From assembly GCA_021801355.1 (NCBI GenBank), contig JAJYYB010000005.1:86290-150289 (forward strand): a stretch of DNA of 64,000 nucleotides. Direction: 5' to 3'. This document shows positions 9,106-18,634 of this stretch, piece after piece. Position 1 is the stretch's first letter; every line of letters begins with the position of its first letter. The notes beneath the pieces were generated by a model. That model saw nothing but the letters and a program-made list of their open reading frames with translations. It ran no database searches and was not told the DNA's origin. The translations under genes were made by a program, and so were the position numbers. The stretch comes from Microcaldota archaeon (GTDB taxonomy: Archaea > Micrarchaeota > Micrarchaeia > Micrarchaeales > Micrarchaeaceae).

Positions 9106-9113
9106 ATTTAATT

Positions 9114-10226
9114 TCAGTTTTTCTTGCTTTTCCTTTTTGCTAATCGCTTGAGCTCCTTAGCGGTAGGGTTCCAGTAGCGCAGCGTATAGAACAAGAACAC
9201 GCCACCTATCAGGACTCCGAACCAGAGCGAAGCTATCCTAGTCATTATCGTTATGGCAGAGCTGTCGTACGCGTTGAAATGCAGCACGCTACCAAGCATA
9301 GCGACAAGCGCCCCGTCCGTCACCCCTATGTTGCCAGGCAACGAAGTTACCGATCCAATCACCTGGGCGGTGTAGTAGATAAGAACAGTATGGCCGAGCG
9401 GCACCACCGGAGCAACCAGCACGAATGATGTCTGTGTCACAGCAAGAATCACAAAATATAGAGAGAGAGAGTAGAGTATCGCTGAAGGTATCGTGAACAT
9501 CATTGAAACCAGATATGTCCTTGGGCTGTTCAATTTGCTTTGGGAAGCGAAATACTCCTCGCCATAAATCGTGATCATCTCCAGATACTCGCTTTTTTTC
9601 ATAAGCTTCTTTAGGAGCTTGAAGAACCAGTCGTTAAGCACGAAGAACGCAGGCATTATTGATATAAAATCGGCAACCACCACTATGAGCAAGAACTGGT
9701 TGAAATATACCGCAGCTGCAAGGGCCACCACTGCCATACCGAGAAAGTCTGTCACCGTGTCCATTGCAACTATGGGCAAAACCTGGAATACCTTTATTTT
9801 AGTTATTCTGCTAAGCGTGTAAGCGGTTACTACGCGGCCGATTTTTCCGGGCGTCAGGTCCATAGAGTAAAGTGACAGATACACCGCAAGGTTTTTCTTG
9901 AGCGAAACCTTTATCCCAAGCTTCCTCATGAAATAAGTCCACTTGCCAAAGCTTATAAGATAGCCTATGAAAACTGACAGGAATGCAAGTGCATAAAGAT
10001 ACAGGTTTGAGCTCAGTATCGCTTCAACGACCTGCTGTATGCCGCCGATAAATCCCAGAGCAATGAAAACGAGAAGGCTTACAAGGAAAACAATTCCCAC
10101 AGTCCCTATGACCTTGTTTATCGCGCTCTTGTACTCCTCCGCAGTCATGCTTTTGGTATGGGTTATGGTGAACCAGAAGTTCCTCTTCTTCTTTCCAACC
10201 GCAGGTTTCTCATCCATGTGAATCAT
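9114..10226 (-). CDS. UPF0104/AglD-type flippase-like membrane protein
   Basis: 370 aa with about eight hydrophobic segments. SLYSMDLTPGKIGRV and GSVTSLPGNIGVTDG are characteristic of the lysylphosphatidylglycerol synthase TM-region family (UPF0104). Members are proposed to move or modify glyco- or phospholipids; substrate here is unknown. Divergent from a glycosyltransferase gene at 10348, suggesting a shared role in surface glycan or lipid assembly. Confidence 0.82.
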   Translation of the reverse strand: MIHMDEKPAVGKKKRNFWFTITHTKSMTAEEYKSAINKVIGTVGIVFLVSLLVFIALGFIGGIQQVVEAILSSNLYLYALAFLSVFIGYLISFGKWTYFMRKLGIKVSLKKNLAVYLSLYSMDLTPGKIGRVVTAYTLSRITKIKVFQVLPIVAMDTVTDFLGMAVVALAAAVYFNQFLLIVVVADFISIMPAFFVLNDWFFKLLKKLMKKSEYLEMITIYGEEYFASQSKLNSPRTYLVSMMFTIPSAILYSLSLYFVILAVTQTSFVLVAPVVPLGHTVLIYYTAQVIGSVTSLPGNIGVTDGALVAMLGSVLHFNAYDSSAITIMTRIASLWFGVLIGGVFLFYTLRYWNPTAKELKRLAKRKSKKN

Positions 10227-10347
10227 TCGCAGAAAGTCTTCAATCGCATAACGTCTTATGGGTTAAAAGATAAATACTTTAATAAACTGATTAATTAGGT
10301 AAGACAAGCTATATTTAACATCGATAGCCGGTTTTTAGATTGGTCTG

Positions 10348-11049
10348 ATGCCGAAGATAAGCGTCATAATACCTGCCTTAAACGAGGAAAAATACATAGC
10401 GTATCCCCTGCTCGGCCTAGCGAGGCAGTCGTTCAAGGACTTCGAGACAATAGTGGTCGACGGGGGCAGCAAGGACAGGACCAGGGAGATCGCAAGGAAG
10501 TATCATGCCAAAGTGATCACTGAACATCGCCCCGGCATAGGCCTAGCAAGGAATTCCGGCGCGAAAGTCTCCAAGGGAAGGATACTGGTATTCCTTGATG
10601 GGGACACAAAGCCTGGCAAGCACCTGCTCATGGACTACTACGAGGCAATGTCAGGCGATGCGATAGCGGCAACAGGCCCGATATACCCTTTGGAAAAGAC
10701 CAACAAGCGCATATCTATCGGCTACAAGATAGTCTCCATCGTGATGGTTAAGCTGAGCATAAAGCTGGGCATGCCGAGCGTAGTCGGCTCGAACTTCGTT
10801 GTACGCAAGGACGTCTTCCTGAAGGTCAAGGGCTTCAATTCAAAGCTTATGACTTATGAGGACTGGGACCTTTCTATAAGGCTCAAAAAGTACGGTAGAA
10901 TAAAGTTCGTGGACAGCGCCTATGTGCACACAAGCGCGAGAAGGGTGGCTGCGTGGGGCATAATCAAGTATTTCACCTATCACGTAGGCAACATGATAAG
11001 GTACACATTCACCAAGACTGCGAAAAGCGATTACGGATACATAAGATGA
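10348..11049 (+). CDS. Family 2 glycosyltransferase
   Basis: 233 aa. GT-A fold: SVIIPALNEEKYI, VVDGGSKDRT, ARNSGAKVSKG, then FLDGDTKPG, where DGD is the DxD-type metal and nucleotide-sugar site. C-terminal GFNSKLMTYEDWDLSIRLKK carries the acceptor-side ED motif. Soluble, with a weakly hydrophobic region near 125-150 that may touch the membrane. It transfers a sugar to a lipid or glycan acceptor; the divergent flippase-like neighbour supports that. The 3' end faces the DUF929 gene convergently. Confidence 0.88.
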   Translation: MPKISVIIPALNEEKYIAYPLLGLARQSFKDFETIVVDGGSKDRTREIARKYHAKVITEHRPGIGLARNSGAKVSKGRILVFLDGDTKPGKHLLMDYYEAMSGDAIAATGPIYPLEKTNKRISIGYKIVSIVMVKLSIKLGMPSVVGSNFVVRKDVFLKVKGFNSKLMTYEDWDLSIRLKKYGRIKFVDSAYVHTSARRVAAWGIIKYFTYHVGNMIRYTFTKTAKSDYGYIR

Positions 11050-11072
11050 GCCGTAGGCAAAATGATAAGCCG

Positions 11073-12014
11073 TCAGACCGCGATGCTCTTAAGATAAGGC
11101 GCATCACAAACATTCGCCGGCTTGTCGTGTGTCATTGCACATATCTGTGCGGTGAAAACGTTCGCGGCGCCTATTATCGAGAGCGACTGGGTTGTATTGA
11201 CATCGGTAAGGTTCGCTATCACACCTTGCCAAGTATGTTGGTATACGACCTGCGGGTCTATCGGAGCCCCTCCCTGGACCGATATGTTACCGAAATCTAT
11301 GAATGGTATGCCGCCCTTGTCTGGTTCGTTTGGATTGTTAAGGTCAACCTGGTTAAAAAGCTGGTTTTCAAACGCTGTCGGCGTCTGCAACACCTCATAA
11401 CCGTCCAATCCTGAGCTATAGTTGGCGGGTTGGTTTGTGGTCTCCTCAACAGACACGAGACTTACAACATTGCTAGAGTACGTCGAGTTGTAGAAAGTGA
11501 AAGTCGGGCTGCTTGCATAAACGTCGCTTGCACTTGACGTCATATAGTGCAAAGATGTGAACGTCCCGAACCGCATAAGCGCAAGCACCACACCCCATCT
11601 TGTCACTGCGCAGTAAGGGCAGAACTCTGCACCTATGTATACTATTGCGGGCGTGCCGTTGAATGTGAGGGGGGTGAGGTTGCTTCCGGCTCTCACAGGG
11701 CTGCTGCTTACCAATCCTACTCCCACCTTGGCCGCAAGTGTGGCGTTGTTCGCTATGTTGCTGAGCTGCGACAGAACCGTTGCATTGACTGGGCTATTAT
11801 CGAATTCTGCGAGGGCAGAATAAGTTGGCTCGCCATTCAGGTAAGAAAACGCAACTCCGGCCATTATGACGAGTATTACTATGCCTATGTAAATAAGTTT
11901 ACGGTTTGCAGTTCGCTTTCCCTCAACTGTACTATTAGCTACTGCGCCATGCCCGCGCATTTCCTTTTCAGCCTTTAAAACATCATTTTTTACATCAGTG
12001 CTTGCAGCTTCCAT
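11073..12014 (-). CDS. DUF929 membrane-anchored thioredoxin-like protein
   Basis: 313 aa. One N-terminal membrane anchor (IYIGIVILVIMAGVAFSY), then an extracytoplasmic domain with IGAEFCPYCAVTRWG; FCPYC is a thioredoxin-type CxxC. The family DUF929 is known mostly from Thermoplasmatales and Sulfolobales. Likely a surface thiol oxidoreductase, inferred from the motif. ATG at 12014 is preferred, with GTGAT upstream as ribosome binding site; a GTG at 12023 is in frame. Confidence 0.85.
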   Translation of the reverse strand: MEAASTDVKNDVLKAEKEMRGHGAVANSTVEGKRTANRKLIYIGIVILVIMAGVAFSYLNGEPTYSALAEFDNSPVNATVLSQLSNIANNATLAAKVGVGLVSSSPVRAGSNLTPLTFNGTPAIVYIGAEFCPYCAVTRWGVVLALMRFGTFTSLHYMTSSASDVYASSPTFTFYNSTYSSNVVSLVSVEETTNQPANYSSGLDGYEVLQTPTAFENQLFNQVDLNNPNEPDKGGIPFIDFGNISVQGGAPIDPQVVYQHTWQGVIANLTDVNTTQSLSIIGAANVFTAQICAMTHDKPANVCDAPYLKSIAV

Positions 12015-12121
12015 AAAAATCACACGTTATGACAAACTTATTGCATATAGCGCCGAAATCATTATATTTACTAAGCAATTTGCAAACTAAAGCTTTTATA
12101 CTAATCGCAGGCAGCAATCGA

Positions 12122-12727
12122 CTATTTTATCGCTGCGCTAGGGATAATCTTTTTTACAATGTTATTCACGACCCCGTTTATCCTGTCCTTGTAGCGTAGC
12201 AGTGCATAAGATACTGCAATGCTGATCAAAACACCGGCTATCACGTCTGTAAGGTAGTGTTCGCCAAGGTACACTCTCCCAAACAGTATAAGGAGCAGCC
12301 ATACTAGATAAAGTATCCTCAGGTAATTGTACTTCCTGAGAAAGAGCGTAAGGCCGCTAAGCACAGTTGCATGCGCGCTAGGGAACGAGAAGCTAGTCTC
12401 GCATAAATTTGATGGTATCCAAGTTATCTCTCCGACTATGGAGCATGGCCTTGGCTCCATCACTATAAATTTTATTATATCGGCTACTACATATAGCAGC
12501 ACGGCGGCCACGATAAAGGAAAAAGCGTCCATATCCTTCTTGAAGTACAAGTAAAGCGCAACCAGCGGTATGACCACAAGGAAGCTGCCTGATAGCGCCG
12601 ACATTATTGCGGTAAGCGTAGTGCTCGAGAGCCCATTTGCTACCTGGAATGCCCATACGTTTATACCAAGGCTGCTGACATTATATGCTTGCAAAATGAT
12701 TTGCATCAATATTGGCCCGAGTGCCAT
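12122..12727 (-). CDS. PAP2-family membrane phosphatase
   Basis: 201 aa, six predicted membrane helices. The three-part PAP2 active site is complete: KFIVMEPRP, FPSAHATV and GRVYLGEHYLTD. Such enzymes dephosphorylate phosphatidate or polyprenyl diphosphates at the membrane and could recycle the glycan lipid carrier. The start is ATG at 12727 after GGTAGAT, rather than the TTG at 12739. Confidence 0.88.
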   Translation of the reverse strand: MALGPILMQIILQAYNVSSLGINVWAFQVANGLSSTTLTAIMSALSGSFLVVIPLVALYLYFKKDMDAFSFIVAAVLLYVVADIIKFIVMEPRPCSIVGEITWIPSNLCETSFSFPSAHATVLSGLTLFLRKYNYLRILYLVWLLLILFGRVYLGEHYLTDVIAGVLISIAVSYALLRYKDRINGVVNNIVKKIIPSAAIK

Positions 12728-12817
12728 TGAATCTACCAAAACCAGTTAAGATTGCCAAATCAGATGCACATACTGTTGCATAGCGTGCAAAGTCTGGCAT
12801 CCGATGCTGCACAAATA

Positions 12818-12825
12818 AGTTTATA
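12818..12825 (+). promoter_or_regulatory. TATA box of tRNA-Trp
   Basis: TTTATATA lies 36 bases before the tRNA-Trp 5' end, at the expected distance for archaeal TBP given a short leader. Confidence 0.5.
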
Positions 12826-12853
12826 TAGATAAAATTAAATAGTGAAAGGGCAA

Positions 12854-12990
12854 GGGGTTGTGGCGTAATTTGGCAGCGCAGCGGACTCCAGATGTTTATT
12901 AACTTTTGAGCTAAACGCGATGATGAGAATCTGGAATGCAAATTCAGTGGAAGTAATCCGCTAGTCAGGGTTCAAATCCCTGCAACCCCA
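12854..12990 (+). tRNA. tRNA-Trp (CCA) with ~64-nt intron
   Basis: Acceptor GGGGTTG/CAACCCC, D-stem GCG/CGC, anticodon stem GCGGA/TCCGC, anticodon CCA at 12888-12890, T-arm CAGGG-TTCAAAT-CCCTG, discriminator A at 12990. No encoded CCA end. The anticodon loop is interrupted after G37; the intron is about 12892-12955. It contains a box C motif (ATGATGA, 12920-12926) and a 7-nt segment complementary to the anticodon region, so it may also act as a methylation guide. Confidence 0.9.
12892..12955 (+). ncRNA. Possible C/D guide within the tRNA-Trp intron
   Basis: Box C ATGATGA at 12920-12926 is followed by a 12-nt guide and a degenerate box D-like CAAA at 12939. Guide bases 12929-12935 (ATCTGGA) pair with TCCAGAT spanning the anticodon loop and intron start, and the base five positions from the D-like box pairs with C34. 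Archaeal pre-tRNA-Trp introns are known to guide Cm34; assignment here is by this fit. The second half (C'/D) is not clear. Confidence 0.5.
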
Positions 12991-13038
12991 AACTTTTCTA
13001 TCAAGCCTTCAATGGTAAGTATTATCTTGGCAAATTAT

Positions 13039-14796
13039 CTAGTCTCTCGAATACTTCCTGAAGACGCTGCTCATCCTTACGATACCCAAGTACCTATTGT
13101 GATCCGCCACAGCGCACCATGTGGCTTTGTTTCTTACCATTGCCTTCCATGCTGCATCCGCCGTGCTATCCATTGGTACATGTTTTATCCGCTTTAACAC
13201 TGAAACTACTTTACCGTGCTCATTATTTTCACTCATGCGCACCACATCTTCAAGATACGCCGCACCAAGCAACCTGCCGCGCCCATCGACTATTGGTGCG
13301 GATGCCATATCATTGGTCTTCATGAATTCCTCAGCGAAACCTGGTCTTGCATCTGGTTTAAGCGCCATGTTCCTTGTAATTACTCTATTCACCTTTACTT
13401 TCTTCATAAGTGGGCTGTAATACTCGCTTATGTGGGCTGGCGAATCTAGCCGGGTAGCTACCTGGGCCCTGTATATAGAATCCTTACCAGACACTATCAG
13501 CGCTATTGCTATGCTGAACATAGCGGCCGGAAGCAGCGCTATTGTACCTGTCATCTCGATTACCATAACAGTAACGGCTATCGGGACCTTCCCTGCAGCG
13601 CCAAAAAACGAAAGCATTCCTATCACAGCGAATGCCCCAACTAGCGATATCGGCATAAGTTCAGGGAAAAATGTGGCGAATAATAGCGCAATGCATACTC
13701 CTATTGAGCTGCCTGCGAACATTCCAGGTGCAAACACACCTCCGGATCCGCCTGATGCGACCGAAGCCGAAGCCGCCACCATCTTCATTATCGCCAGCAC
13801 TAAGAAGAACAGCACTAATGGCATCCCAAATGTGTTCACAAATGCATTAAAGTCACCCGACATCATCAATTGCATCCATCCATAACCTATGCCTGCAACT
13901 TCTGGAAATGCCAATACTATGGCGCCTGTGCCTATGGCACCTATTGCGGGTTTCATATAATTCTTTACTTTTAGGTCCCTGAACTTTTCACGCACAAAGT
14001 AGAACATCTTTATGTAAAACCTAGCAAAAGCACCGGTGAATATGCCTACGACTACCAAAAATGGCAGTATGTAAGGCGTGAATACGTAATTCAATATACT
14101 AGAATTTATCTCGAAGATGGGGCTGTAACCTGCAAAAGCTCCAAGTATGGTGTAACCAATCACGCTTGCTATTATTGATGGGAAGATTACCTCGGTTTCC
14201 ATATCCCTCCTGTACAATATCTCAGCCGATAGAAGCGCTCCCCCAAAAGGTGCTCTGAATATCGCTCCTATTCCTGCTCCCATAGCTATCGCAGTCATAT
14301 TCCGTCTGTCGCTCTTGCTTATATCCAAATACTTGGATATAATATTGCCTATCCCGGCAGCGACCTGCGCAGTAGGTCCCTCCCTGCCTGCGCTCCCCCC
14401 ACTGCCTATAGTCAATGCTGCAGTCAGCAGCTTTACAAGAGGCACTCTGCGTCTTATATTGCCTCCTTCATTATGGTATGCATTTATTACCGCATCGCTA
14501 CCGTGCCCCTCCGTTTCAGGCGCGAATTTGTAAACTATAACGCCCGATATCAATGCACCTACGAATATGCTAACAGGAAGAAGCCAATAGTTCTGCACAA
14601 AGAACGTATACGCCAATGAGCCTCCCTCACCTACCGGAAGCGGCAGATTGTACCCTACAAAATCTGACATAAAGAGATCCTGTACCAATATGATCCCATA
14701 ATATATCGCTATTGATACGAATCCTACTACTATCCCTATTATTATGCCTATTATCGTCCATTTCTTCAATGAATCCATGTTGCGAAGGTTAAGCAT
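13039..14796 (-). CDS. ClC-family chloride channel/transporter with CBS pair
   Basis: 585 aa. About ten hydrophobic helices with SGGSAGREGPTAQ (the GREGP selectivity segment, gating Glu present), FRAPFGGALLSAEILYRRDM and SGGSGGVFAPGMFAG. The last ~110 residues form two CBS domains that usually sense adenine nucleotides. The gating Glu is compatible with H+/Cl- exchange. In an acidophile such a protein could aid pH or membrane-potential control; that is inference. Confidence 0.9.
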   Translation of the reverse strand: MLNLRNMDSLKKWTIIGIIIGIVVGFVSIAIYYGIILVQDLFMSDFVGYNLPLPVGEGGSLAYTFFVQNYWLLPVSIFVGALISGVIVYKFAPETEGHGSDAVINAYHNEGGNIRRRVPLVKLLTAALTIGSGGSAGREGPTAQVAAGIGNIISKYLDISKSDRRNMTAIAMGAGIGAIFRAPFGGALLSAEILYRRDMETEVIFPSIIASVIGYTILGAFAGYSPIFEINSSILNYVFTPYILPFLVVVGIFTGAFARFYIKMFYFVREKFRDLKVKNYMKPAIGAIGTGAIVLAFPEVAGIGYGWMQLMMSGDFNAFVNTFGMPLVLFFLVLAIMKMVAASASVASGGSGGVFAPGMFAGSSIGVCIALLFATFFPELMPISLVGAFAVIGMLSFFGAAGKVPIAVTVMVIEMTGTIALLPAAMFSIAIALIVSGKDSIYRAQVATRLDSPAHISEYYSPLMKKVKVNRVITRNMALKPDARPGFAEEFMKTNDMASAPIVDGRGRLLGAAYLEDVVRMSENNEHGKVVSVLKRIKHVPMDSTADAAWKAMVRNKATWCAVADHNRYLGIVRMSSVFRKYSRD

Positions 14797-15185
14797 GAAA
14801 CAGCCTCATCCAAAAATCTATATTGAGCAGCAGCTTTAAACAAGCTCCCTTTCCATCAAAACCTTTACTGCAACTCTTGTCCACCAAATTTTGAGGTGCC
14901 AGTCCGCAGTTGCTAAATATGTAATTAATCTGAGGGTTTCAGTAAAAGTGTACAGGAATACATGGTATAGACAGCCGAAGGCATAGCAAAACGTCAATTT
15001 TACTCAGAAATTTGACATGCACTTTTGCCCGCCAAATTTTCATGCATCAATATGTAGAAGCGCGAATACAGCTTAATCCTACTACTTAATTTGTGTGAGT
15101 ATGTCACTAAACTCTTACTGCAAGAACATTAGCATAAGACTAGACCCCGTAGCAGATTCTGCGTATGTGGCTATAGTTGCGTCAG
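14797..15185 (+). other. Intergenic stretch without identified feature
   Basis: 389 bp between the ClC start and the 3' end of the surface-protein gene. Short AT-rich runs upstream of ClC could hold its promoter. No tRNA, C/D box RNA or convincing ORF was seen on either strand. Confidence 0.4.
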
Positions 15186-17072
15186 TTAACATGAAGCAAG
15201 CCCAAATGCCATATCAACTCCTGCATATTGCGTCCCAGAATTGCTGCAACCATTTGATGAACTCACCGACCACGAGTAACTTCCCATAAAATAATCGCCG
15301 AATTCATAAGATGTAGTCGAGCTGCTAAGTTTACCACTGGAGCTGCCATCCCATATTGCGGTCCATGTATCCCCATTTGGGAGACCGTATTGACTAATTA
15401 CAACTTCACATGTATAAGGGCCGGCATTAATTGTACTACCTGCTTGGGCATAACCCAATTCGCTAGTGCAACCATTTGTGCTGTCCGCCCCGCTGTCTGC
15501 GTAAGGGAAAGAGTACGCTATTATATAATTGCCCGGAGGAGTTGACCAACTCTTTGAATCGGATATTGTGGAAGGAGGTATCACTCCAGAGACAGAATTC
15601 CCATCGTACGACATACTAACGGTGTAGTAAGCGGCATTACTTGGGCTATTAAGGTCATTCAGATTCAAAGTTGTTACACATGGGGCCGTTAATGAGAATA
15701 CTATATTTTCTGGTGAGCCAGCAGGTAAAGAGCTAGAAGCTGGGTTGGGGGAATAAGTCGCAGTGCCGCCACCTCCACACGCTATTGACACTGAAGAGAC
15801 ACTAAAAGAATAAGAACCGGGGCTTGTGGAAAAGCTGATTGTTGAGGTATCTGAAGACTGTGTTTCACCATCGTATGTAACTGACCATGCTGCACTGGCT
15901 GGCAATCCGGATTGTGTGAAAGTTGTCATGCATGTGGATGAAGATTCAGTGAAGGTTATGGTTGTCACTGAATTGTAATACTCGGCGTAGCCACTCAATT
16001 CTCCTGAATTTGAAGTACCCTGATAATTAGAGTTACTGTAAGCCGTCGGGTAATACACAGTCGTGCATCCTGCGGATGTCACTGATACTTGGGATACGCT
16101 GAAACTAAAGTCGTCATACATATAGCTTGATGAATAAGAGTTGCTTTCATTAAATGATACGCTTACTTGCGTTAGAAAATTGGTGCTTGACGCTGATTGG
16201 GTATACGCGCCATAAGTCACTGACCAAGTATACGTGCTGCCAGATGGCAAACCCGATTCCTGAAATTCAGCATAACAGTTTGAACCACACCCACCTCCTC
16301 CAGAAGGCTGCACAGTAGACGTCGAAGTGGAGCTTGTAGTTGCTGTTGAGCTTGTAAGAGTAGACGTCGAAGTGGAGCTTGTAGTTGCTGTTGAGCTTGT
16401 AATTATCGATATGCTGGTCGAAGAACTTGTAGTAGATATATATGTGGTTGTAAATGTAGTGACGCTATCAAGCGAAGCGCCGCTGTTCCTCACGTTTATC
16501 GTACCCAACTTCTGGTAGTTAGTAGGCGTTGTGCATGGCAATGAAGTACAGTAGCCCAGCCAAATATATCCATTGAACTGCTGCCCGACGCTCGCATTGG
16601 TTGGTATTCCGCTGATGTTAAACCTCTGCGCACCGTTTATCGGTGAGTTTATGAAGTCTACTGTCGCGAATTGGCCGGAGTTGAGCCTGCCAAGTTCTAC
16701 CGCGTTAGCGGCAGAGAAGTTCTGCGGCAGTCCCGATGCATCAGACAGTTGACTCTGCGATGCGACGAACACCCAGTCACCGTAATACAACTGGCCCGAG
16801 TCCTGTGATATGGTGAAAGTTATAGTGTTAGAAAGGTACGTAGGATTAGAACAGGAGTACCCCTGCTGCGCTATGCATACGTCTGGGCCTGCTGTGCCTC
16901 CTCCTATCAGCCCAAGGGACACTAGTATGCTGAGCACTATCGCTATAATCAGTATAGCCCAACCATACGTAATCAGATACTCGATCGTCGACTGTGCAGT
17001 GACCTTTGTTGCGCGGTTCTTATATGATTGGGAATCGTTATAATAGTTTAATTGCACCTTCCTCGTGGGCAT
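15186..17072 (-). CDS. Large pilin-like surface protein with Ig-like repeats
   Basis: 628 aa. Near the N-terminus KVTAQSTIEYLITYGWAIL looks like a class III (type IV pilin) signal with Ala at -1 and Glu at +5, followed by a hydrophobic helix. Then comes a domain of ~140 aa shared with the protein at 55504 (see findings), a Ser/Thr-rich low-complexity stalk encoded partly by a 45-bp tandem repeat, and three or more units opening SGLPSGSTYTWSVTYG, SGLPASAAWSVTYDG, YGLPNGDTWTAIWDG. Such GLP..W.V...G units occur in surface proteins of acidophilic archaea. ATG at 17072 after GGTGTTTC is preferred over the start at 17159. Confidence 0.82.
   Translation of the reverse strand: MPTRKVQLNYYNDSQSYKNRATKVTAQSTIEYLITYGWAILIIAIVLSILVSLGLIGGGTAGPDVCIAQQGYSCSNPTYLSNTITFTISQDSGQLYYGDWVFVASQSQLSDASGLPQNFSAANAVELGRLNSGQFATVDFINSPINGAQRFNISGIPTNASVGQQFNGYIWLGYCTSLPCTTPTNYQKLGTINVRNSGASLDSVTTFTTTYISTTSSSTSISIITSSTATTSSTSTSTLTSSTATTSSTSTSTVQPSGGGGCGSNCYAEFQESGLPSGSTYTWSVTYGAYTQSASSTNFLTQVSVSFNESNSYSSSYMYDDFSFSVSQVSVTSAGCTTVYYPTAYSNSNYQGTSNSGELSGYAEYYNSVTTITFTESSSTCMTTFTQSGLPASAAWSVTYDGETQSSDTSTISFSTSPGSYSFSVSSVSIACGGGGTATYSPNPASSSLPAGSPENIVFSLTAPCVTTLNLNDLNSPSNAAYYTVSMSYDGNSVSGVIPPSTISDSKSWSTPPGNYIIAYSFPYADSGADSTNGCTSELGYAQAGSTINAGPYTCEVVISQYGLPNGDTWTAIWDGSSSGKLSSSTTSYEFGDYFMGSYSWSVSSSNGCSNSGTQYAGVDMAFGLASC
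16315..16402 (-). repeat. 45-bp tandem repeat encoding Ser/Thr stalk
   Basis: Two near-identical 45-bp units begin at 16315 and 16360 (each opening GTAGACGTCGAAGTGGAGCT on the plus strand). They encode 15-residue Ser/Thr-rich units in frame, so the stalk length can change by slippage without frameshift. Confidence 0.8.
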
Positions 17073-17155
17073 TGAAACACCGCGTTTAAATGTGAAAGCA
17101 GGCTGGTGCGATTGTTTTTTGCGTGAAAAAATGCGTACTGCCAAAGTCATGCTGT

Positions 17156-17632
17156 TCACGTGCGCTTAGAATCACTCACAAAACTATATGCAATTTTAAC
17201 ATCTTGGGTCGCAAATGCGTACATAAGTTTGTCCCCTATGGCGCGCAACATACCTTCAAGTTTGTCATTATACAGTACAGCCCGCCGCCAGCCATCATGC
17301 TCTATTTCCACAATATAAACCCATGTACCGAGTTGACTGCTAGCCTCATTGTCTATTTTTATGTCTACTGAAATGAGCTTTCGGATTTCTGATGGCAACG
17401 CGTCGACCATTTCTTTGGCTTGTTTAAGCGCATTGTATGCAGAAGGAATCGGCGCAGGGACAGAATAGCGATATGATCCAAAAATCACACCCCTATCAGG
17501 GAGTTCGCTGTACTTGAATCCTATGTCTAGTTTGCTGCTGAGCAGCGCCTTTACCAAGTGCTTTTGTCTCTCACTCAGTTCATACTCCTGTTGATTCTGG
17601 GTTACATGGTATTCTATGCATTTTGTAGCCAT
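17156..17632 (-). CDS. Unrecognised soluble protein, 158 aa
   Basis: No family recognised. An N-terminal ELSERQKHLVKALLSSKLDIG segment could be a helical DNA- or protein-binding unit, followed by mixed alpha/beta sequence (GTWVYIVEIEHDGWRRAVLY). No signal peptide or membrane helix. ATG at 17632 after GGGATTTTG is the likely start. It lies upstream of the pilin-like gene on the same strand with an ~80-bp gap to that gene's preferred start, so cotranscription is possible. Confidence 0.6.
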   Translation of the reverse strand: MATKCIEYHVTQNQQEYELSERQKHLVKALLSSKLDIGFKYSELPDRGVIFGSYRYSVPAPIPSAYNALKQAKEMVDALPSEIRKLISVDIKIDNEASSQLGTWVYIVEIEHDGWRRAVLYNDKLEGMLRAIGDKLMYAFATQDVKIAYSFVSDSKRT

Positions 17633-17741
17633 CAAAATCCCGTTTATATGCCAAACAATCTTATGATATTGGTAAGAATGTATTTAGCTTTTATGACACA
17701 AATGGTACTAATTTAAGCTAAACTGCAACATATGTGACATA

Positions 17742-18341
17742 ATGACCATAGCCGATACTGTAAGGATGTACCTGATTAGTAGGCCGCACACGCTACTGGC
17801 CGTAGAAAGCAACATAGTGAATTACAGCGCGCTTGCAAGGGAGATATGCAGTGCGCTCAACATAAACAATTACGCCGCGGTAAAAGCTTGTATATACCGG
17901 TATGCGGTTAAGACACGCAGAATCAATGAGAATACCGAAAGGCGTTCTTTGGATCTGTTCTCCGGCAATCGCCTGACGCTGCTGGATGGTATAGCTGTAA
18001 TAATATCACGCGAGGAATTGAACGTCAAGCACAACGCCGAGGTAAGGCTTGGGTCTTATTACGCTTACTTCGCTGAGAGCGGTACAGCAAGGAAGATGAC
18101 AAAAACTGATAAATCGAAAATAATAAAGATAAGAGACTCCTGTTCTGCGCTGGTACTTTACTCCGGTCCACAACTAGAAAACGCAATTGGAGCCCTGTCG
18201 TTCCTTACATCGTTGTTGGCCGGGCAGAACATAAACATCATAGAAACAATATCGTGTTATACAGAGACAATCTTCGTCGTCGACAGGAAGGATGCTTTCA
18301 GAAGCTACGAATTGCTCTCGGCTTTGACAAGAATGCACTGA
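17742..18341 (+). CDS. ACT-domain regulatory protein
   Basis: 199 aa. The C-terminal ~75 residues (GALSFLTSLLAGQNINIIET, then CYTETIFVVDRKDAFRSYEL) match the ligand-binding ACT domain seen in aspartate kinases and in stand-alone archaeal regulators. The N-terminal ~70 residues are helical and may form a winged helix. Probably an amino-acid-responsive regulator; ligand unknown. ATG follows GTGACATA. It is divergent from the 158-aa gene. Confidence 0.72.
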   Translation: MTIADTVRMYLISRPHTLLAVESNIVNYSALAREICSALNINNYAAVKACIYRYAVKTRRINENTERRSLDLFSGNRLTLLDGIAVIISREELNVKHNAEVRLGSYYAYFAESGTARKMTKTDKSKIIKIRDSCSALVLYSGPQLENAIGALSFLTSLLAGQNINIIETISCYTETIFVVDRKDAFRSYELLSALTRMH

Positions 18342-18634
18342 GTTGCTATAATCGTGATTACATAATAGCGTATTCAGTCTACATTGGTGCGTGATTAGTA
18401 TGAAAATAGGTTTTCTTGCATGGTAACACCGTAGTAAATCGCTCAACACTCGGCACTTCAATCATATGTGTACGTTGTGAATCCAAGTATTAGTAGCCGG
18501 AGTTGTATTACTTTTCATGGTGCTGTAAAAGGTAAAATAACGTGGCCAAATATGCGCAAAACAAAAGTGAGCTTTAGTACCTAATAATTTAGAAAACCTT
18601 TTAAGGTTTTAATGCGAGCATAATAACGATTCTT

